A stretch of DNA of 64,000 nt from Salminus brasiliensis (lineage: Eukaryota > Chordata > Actinopteri > Characiformes > Bryconidae). The notes below the pieces were generated by a model, which worked only from the letters and a program-made list of their open reading frames with translations, ran no database searches and was not told where the DNA came from. Below, piece by piece: positions 61,190 to 64,000 of the stretch; position 1 is the first letter of the stretch; each line of letters starts with the position of its first letter. Both the position numbers and the translations under genes were made by a program. The stretch spans positions 38,181,425 to 38,245,424 of the forward strand of contig NC_132879.1 of assembly GCF_030463535.1 (NCBI RefSeq), written 5' to 3'.

Positions 61190-61600
61190 TAAAATTCAAG
61201 TTCAGGTTTATTTATATAGCACTTTCACAACAGGCGAAGCAGCTTTGGTGGTACTTGATGGCAATGGTCAAAAGCCGATCTGCACCAAGAGCCCTTCGGG
61301 CTTCAAGTATGGCTCGGACCCGCCATCTCTCAAAATCCACGAAAGACAAGCGTCCAGGCTTTTTTCTGTCCTGGCACCGAAGTGGTGGAATGAACTTCCC
61401 CTTTGTGTCCTGGGAGTCGCTCACTGTCTTCAAACGCAGACTGAAGACCCACCTCTTCCGAGAGTACTTGGGCGAAGTGTAGAGTACTATGGTCGCCTTA
61501 TTGACTAGCTGAGGTCTTTCTTGAGTAAATAGCGAACAACTTTTGTAAGCAGCTCTGGATAAGAGTGTGGGTCTGAGCCCCAAGTGAGCAAGCCAATGGT
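61190..61600 (+). mobile_element. LINE 3' end, plus strand
   Basis: In alternating plus-strand frames the segments SVLAPKWWNELPLCV (near 61362-61405) and FKRRLKTHLFREYLG (near 61427-61475) match the C-terminus of L2/CR1-type LINE polyproteins. The tail CTCTGGATAAGAGTGTGGGT follows the stop, as in complete copies. A frameshift separates the two segments. It lies just beyond the predicted nell2 3' end, in the opposite orientation. Confidence 0.75.
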
Positions 61601-61771
61601 GACAATGGCAGGGAAAAATGACTCCCTTCCTCCCTCCCTAGACGATAACAAAGCTCCACATTTTGCTTAATTAGGTCTTTTTTTTTTACTAGTTTATGTA
61701 GCTTCTTCAAAGCAAATAAATTTTGGCACAAATTTACAGAGATGAGATTGGTGACAGTTCCAAGTCCGCTA

Positions 61772-61777
61772 TTTATT
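61772..61777 (-). promoter_or_regulatory. Candidate polyadenylation signal of nell2
   Basis: Reading the minus strand from the nell2 stop codon at 62293, this is the first canonical AATAAA I found (TTTATT on the plus strand), giving a 3' UTR of about 0.5 kb. Transcript data could place the real end elsewhere. Confidence 0.3.
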
Positions 61778-62095
61778 AGCAAAGGTAGCCTAGCATCTCC
61801 TGCGCTAAACTAAAAACTCAAACATCAGGCACCAAACACGTCTCGCTGACTGACTTCATCTGACGTGACTAAGCAAGGTAATTACATTTTTCTAATCCTC
61901 TAACTCTTCTTCTGTGCTGTCCTGTGTGGGATGCATGTGCATCACGCGTCTTTCTTTTAGTCTAAATCATTCGATTTGTTAGAGTATCGAAAGCAAAAGC
62001 TGCTCCTATGCCAGTCTGCTAACATCAAGAAGTCTTACATATGTGACCCACTGCTGAGCAACAGCTGCATCATGTGTGTTCCAGCACGGCACATC

Positions 62096-62100
<5 letters not shown>

Positions 62101-62126
<26 letters not shown>
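62101..62126. repeat. Poly-A run
   Basis: About 26 A bases on the plus strand, poly-U in the nell2 3' UTR if transcribed from the minus strand. Confidence 0.9.
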
Positions 62127-62132
<6 letters not shown>

Positions 62133-62292
62133 GGAAATTAGACCGTACACCAAGGTAAGAGGAGACAGTAAGGAGGAGAGAGCTAGAGAGAAAGAAAGAG
62201 AGAGAAAAAGAGAGAGATTCAGAATTCAGGGAGCAGGGAGAGAGAAAGAAAAAAAAGGGTAGTAAGAGATAAGAGTTGCCTTTTGAATGGCA

Positions 62293-62334
62293 CTAAAGGC
62301 ACAGAGGATCCACAGAGCAACAGACATGGCCGTT
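62293..62334 (-). CDS. nell2: nell2, last coding exon (partial gene)
   Basis: This 42-nt exon encodes the end of NELL2, a secreted glycoprotein that acts in neural development as a ligand for Robo3. The minus strand reads a pyrimidine tract, CTACAG acceptor, then NGHVCCSVDPLCL and TAG. This is the expected ending of the last von Willebrand factor C module, with its CC pair and final Cys. The preceding exon ends in phase 0 after QCK, so the join QCK-NGHVCC restores the family's continuous sequence. The protein stops right after the final CL, whereas mammalian NELL2, from memory, has about three more residues. The acceptor's pyrimidine tract is a (CT)n microsatellite (62339-62359). The exon is too short to stand out as an open frame. 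Call rests on the match in order, phase and cysteine pattern. Confidence 0.85.
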   Translation of the reverse strand, partial: NGHVCCSVDPLCL

Positions 62335-63104
62335 CTGTAGAGAGAGAGAGAGAGAGAGAAACAGAGAAAGAACAGAATAGGAGAAAGGTGAAACAGAGTT
62401 CTGTTAGCACAGAAAACAAGACAAGTTAACACACTCACTTGACCTCTAGAACATGTCTGTATCTCTGGCTCTCGATGCGTTTTGTGTGATTGTGAGAAGT
62501 CTGCGCCATTCCGCCTGTGTGCAGATTTCTTTTTCAGCACGGATGATGCTGATGTCCTTGGAAAACTATTCAGCTCATCCCTCAATAGTCAGCTGAATTC
62601 TGCTTTCTGACTCCAGAGACCCTGGCTCTGTTTTAAAGCAGCTTCATACCTGTGGCCTTCATAGCTTCAGTTCAGCTTTCCCTTATGCACAAAGCCTCAT
62701 CCACTGCAAGACTGAATAGCTGCTTTTCTAAACACAGGTAAAGCTGGGCCTTGAACAAATCTGGAGTGTCTGTGGCATTATTTATAAAAAAAAAAAGCTC
62801 TATGAAACCTTTTAGGACTGAGCACTCTGGACTAGCTCTACATCAGGGGGTCAATCATTTAGATCCTTTCGATTTAATTATATTTATTAGAATATTAAAT
62901 AAGGACACTGTATCATGAATGCATAGCACTCATAGTTATGTAAATATTAACAAACTCATGTGGAGAATTGCCAGCTTGCAAAACGTGAGCGAGTTGGTCA
63001 GTGCAAGTGAGTTTCAAGGTGCTGCACATATAAAACCTACCACTGGACCTAGTGCTGACAGATGGGAAAGGTTGTGTATGGATGGATGTATGTGTGGGTG
63101 TTAC
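62335..63104 (-). other. nell2: Last intron of nell2
   Basis: A 770-bp intron in phase 0, with donor GTAACA following 63105 and acceptor TCTACAG ending at 62335. It contains short AT-rich and poly-A patches and no recognised element. Confidence 0.8.
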
Positions 63105-63332
63105 CTTGCACTGGCAGAGAGAGCATTCAGTCCCGTGTTTGGTCCAGGCGGAGCCGCTAAAGCGTGTGACGCCATGCTCATCCACGCAGGTTTTGGTGAT
63201 GTCGTTGCGCACTGTGTCGGCCAGGCACGGGTCAGAAACGCAGCGGGGACAGCATTCGCCCTCGGGGACCACCAGGAACTCACAATTCAGCACAGGAGTG
63301 CACGGCACTGGCCAGCAGTCCACCTCCCCACG
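63105..63332 (-). CDS. nell2: nell2, penultimate coding exon, von Willebrand factor C region
   Basis: This 228-nt exon (76 codons, phase 0 at both ends) has acceptor TCTCTCAG and donor GTAACA. It starts RGEVDCWPVPC and ends ECSLCQCK. Eleven cysteines are present. GECCPRCVSDPC is the closing CCxxC pattern of one von Willebrand factor C module, and CVDEHG...W.KHGTEC..CQC opens the final one. Residues DTVRNDITKTC and TKHGTECSLCQC fit NELL2 rather than its paralogue NELL1, which differs at these positions. NELL2 is a secreted, multimeric protein with an N-terminal laminin G-like domain, von Willebrand C modules and EGF repeats. Upstream exons are outside the window, so this is a partial gene. Teleosts can have two nell2 copies, and I cannot tell which this is. 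Confidence 0.93.
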
Positions 63333-63499
63333 CTGAGAGACAGAGAAACACACAGACCCACACTTAAGCTTGTTCAACTGAAACATGGTGGAAAATTATT
63401 GTTTTTGTCTTTTATTATTTAATATTTTTCAATCTTGGCATTTATACACTGCCATTTTAAAATACATGGCCTGAAAAAAAAATGTGCATATTGTTCATT
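63333..63499 (-). other. nell2: nell2 intron, proximal part
   Basis: Intronic sequence upstream of the penultimate exon on the minus strand, with a pyrimidine-rich tract next to the acceptor. The intron continues past the window edge, since no further exon was found. Confidence 0.6.
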
Positions 63500-64000
63500 G
63501 TCCATGTACCCGGTCTCAGAAATGCTACTTGGTTTTGGCATCCTAACGCTGAAGAGTTCCACTCTTTATATGCTGGCGCCAAACAAAATGATCCGTAAGC
63601 ATATTTTGGACGGTCATTGCTTTGCTGGTGACACCAAGCTTTGTTTAGCTAAACCAAATGAGGACCTTTGTCTCAATAAAATAATGGAATGTCTAACGTG
63701 GATGGGCCACAACTTTCTCAAATAAAACTTTACTCCAATGTCTTTTAGAACTGTCTGCAAAATGCTAATACTGTAGTATGTCTAAATGGGTTCTCAGTCA
63801 TACCAGCATCATTGTAAAAAAACCTGTTGTTTTTCAACTCTCGTTGAATGATGCTGAAAAGCTGGTGCTGAGAAGCTGATGTATGCATGTATCACCTCAA
63901 GATTGAATTAATGTAATGCTCTTCTGATTGGAAGTTCATGCAGATCACTGAATACCTCCAAGTAGTTCAGAATGCAGCTGATAGAGAGCTCACTAGAGCT
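63500..64000 (+). mobile_element. LINE reverse transcriptase fragment in nell2 intron, plus strand
   Basis: Plus-strand frames resemble the reverse transcriptase of an L2/CR1-type LINE. HCFAGDTKLCL near 63617-63650 stands where the family has the YADDTQL catalytic box, so one catalytic Asp is replaced by Gly. LNKIMECLTWMGHNFLK follows in the usual position. EYLQVVQNAADREL near 63952-63993 matches the downstream LQxVQNAAARLL motif. Several stops interrupt it. It runs off the window edge, and lies antisense to nell2. Confidence 0.7.

Overview
The window looks like teleost fish genomic DNA. It is AT-rich and intron-bearing, and it is crowded with the decayed Tc1/mariner elements, tRNA-derived SINEs, L2/CR1-type LINE tails and hAT-like MITEs typical of fish. 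SINE types resembling those of otophysan fish (characins, catfish) suggest that group, but only weakly. There are no bacterial-style genes, operons, CRISPR arrays or prophage. Most long open frames here are chance frames in simple repeats.

The one recognisable host gene is at the right end. The last two coding exons of a NELL2 orthologue lie on the minus strand (63105-63332 and 62293-62334). They encode the C-terminal von Willebrand factor C region and the stop codon. Upstream exons lie beyond base 64000. Most of the rest is gene-poor sequence downstream of nell2.

The left 18 kb is a different landscape. Degenerate CCCTAA-rich minisatellites (1860-2960, 4500-5010, 15105-15195, 16975-17510, and in opposite orientation 17935-18185) flank a large inverted duplication (about 5560-8214 against 10903-13560). 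Each arm carries a multi-exon, Glu/Lys-rich, gene-like unit of unknown function. The right copy is better preserved and has tandemly repeated exons with phase-1 boundaries. Stops and lost splice sites mark both copies as probable pseudogenes. Between the arms lie a Tc1 remnant, a Ty3/gypsy integrase remnant and a 21-bp minisatellite.

From 24.6 to 37.6 kb there is a dense run of Tc1/mariner copies from several families, including one nearly full-length element with about 200-bp terminal inverted repeats and TA flanks (32396-33963). Other structures are a perfect-looking 1422-bp tandem duplication (40415-43258), two inverted copies of a GCATTGCTACTG-type minisatellite (38.4 and 49.8 kb), a 770-bp polypurine tract (47.55-48.32 kb), an AT-rich palindrome with unique arms (19771-20028) and a 205-bp near-perfect foldback (57511-57715).

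I did not find a convincing new biological system. The strongest leads are the inverted duplication with its unknown exon-repeat gene, the two palindromes and the tandem duplication. All calls rest on reading by eye; no database search was possible.
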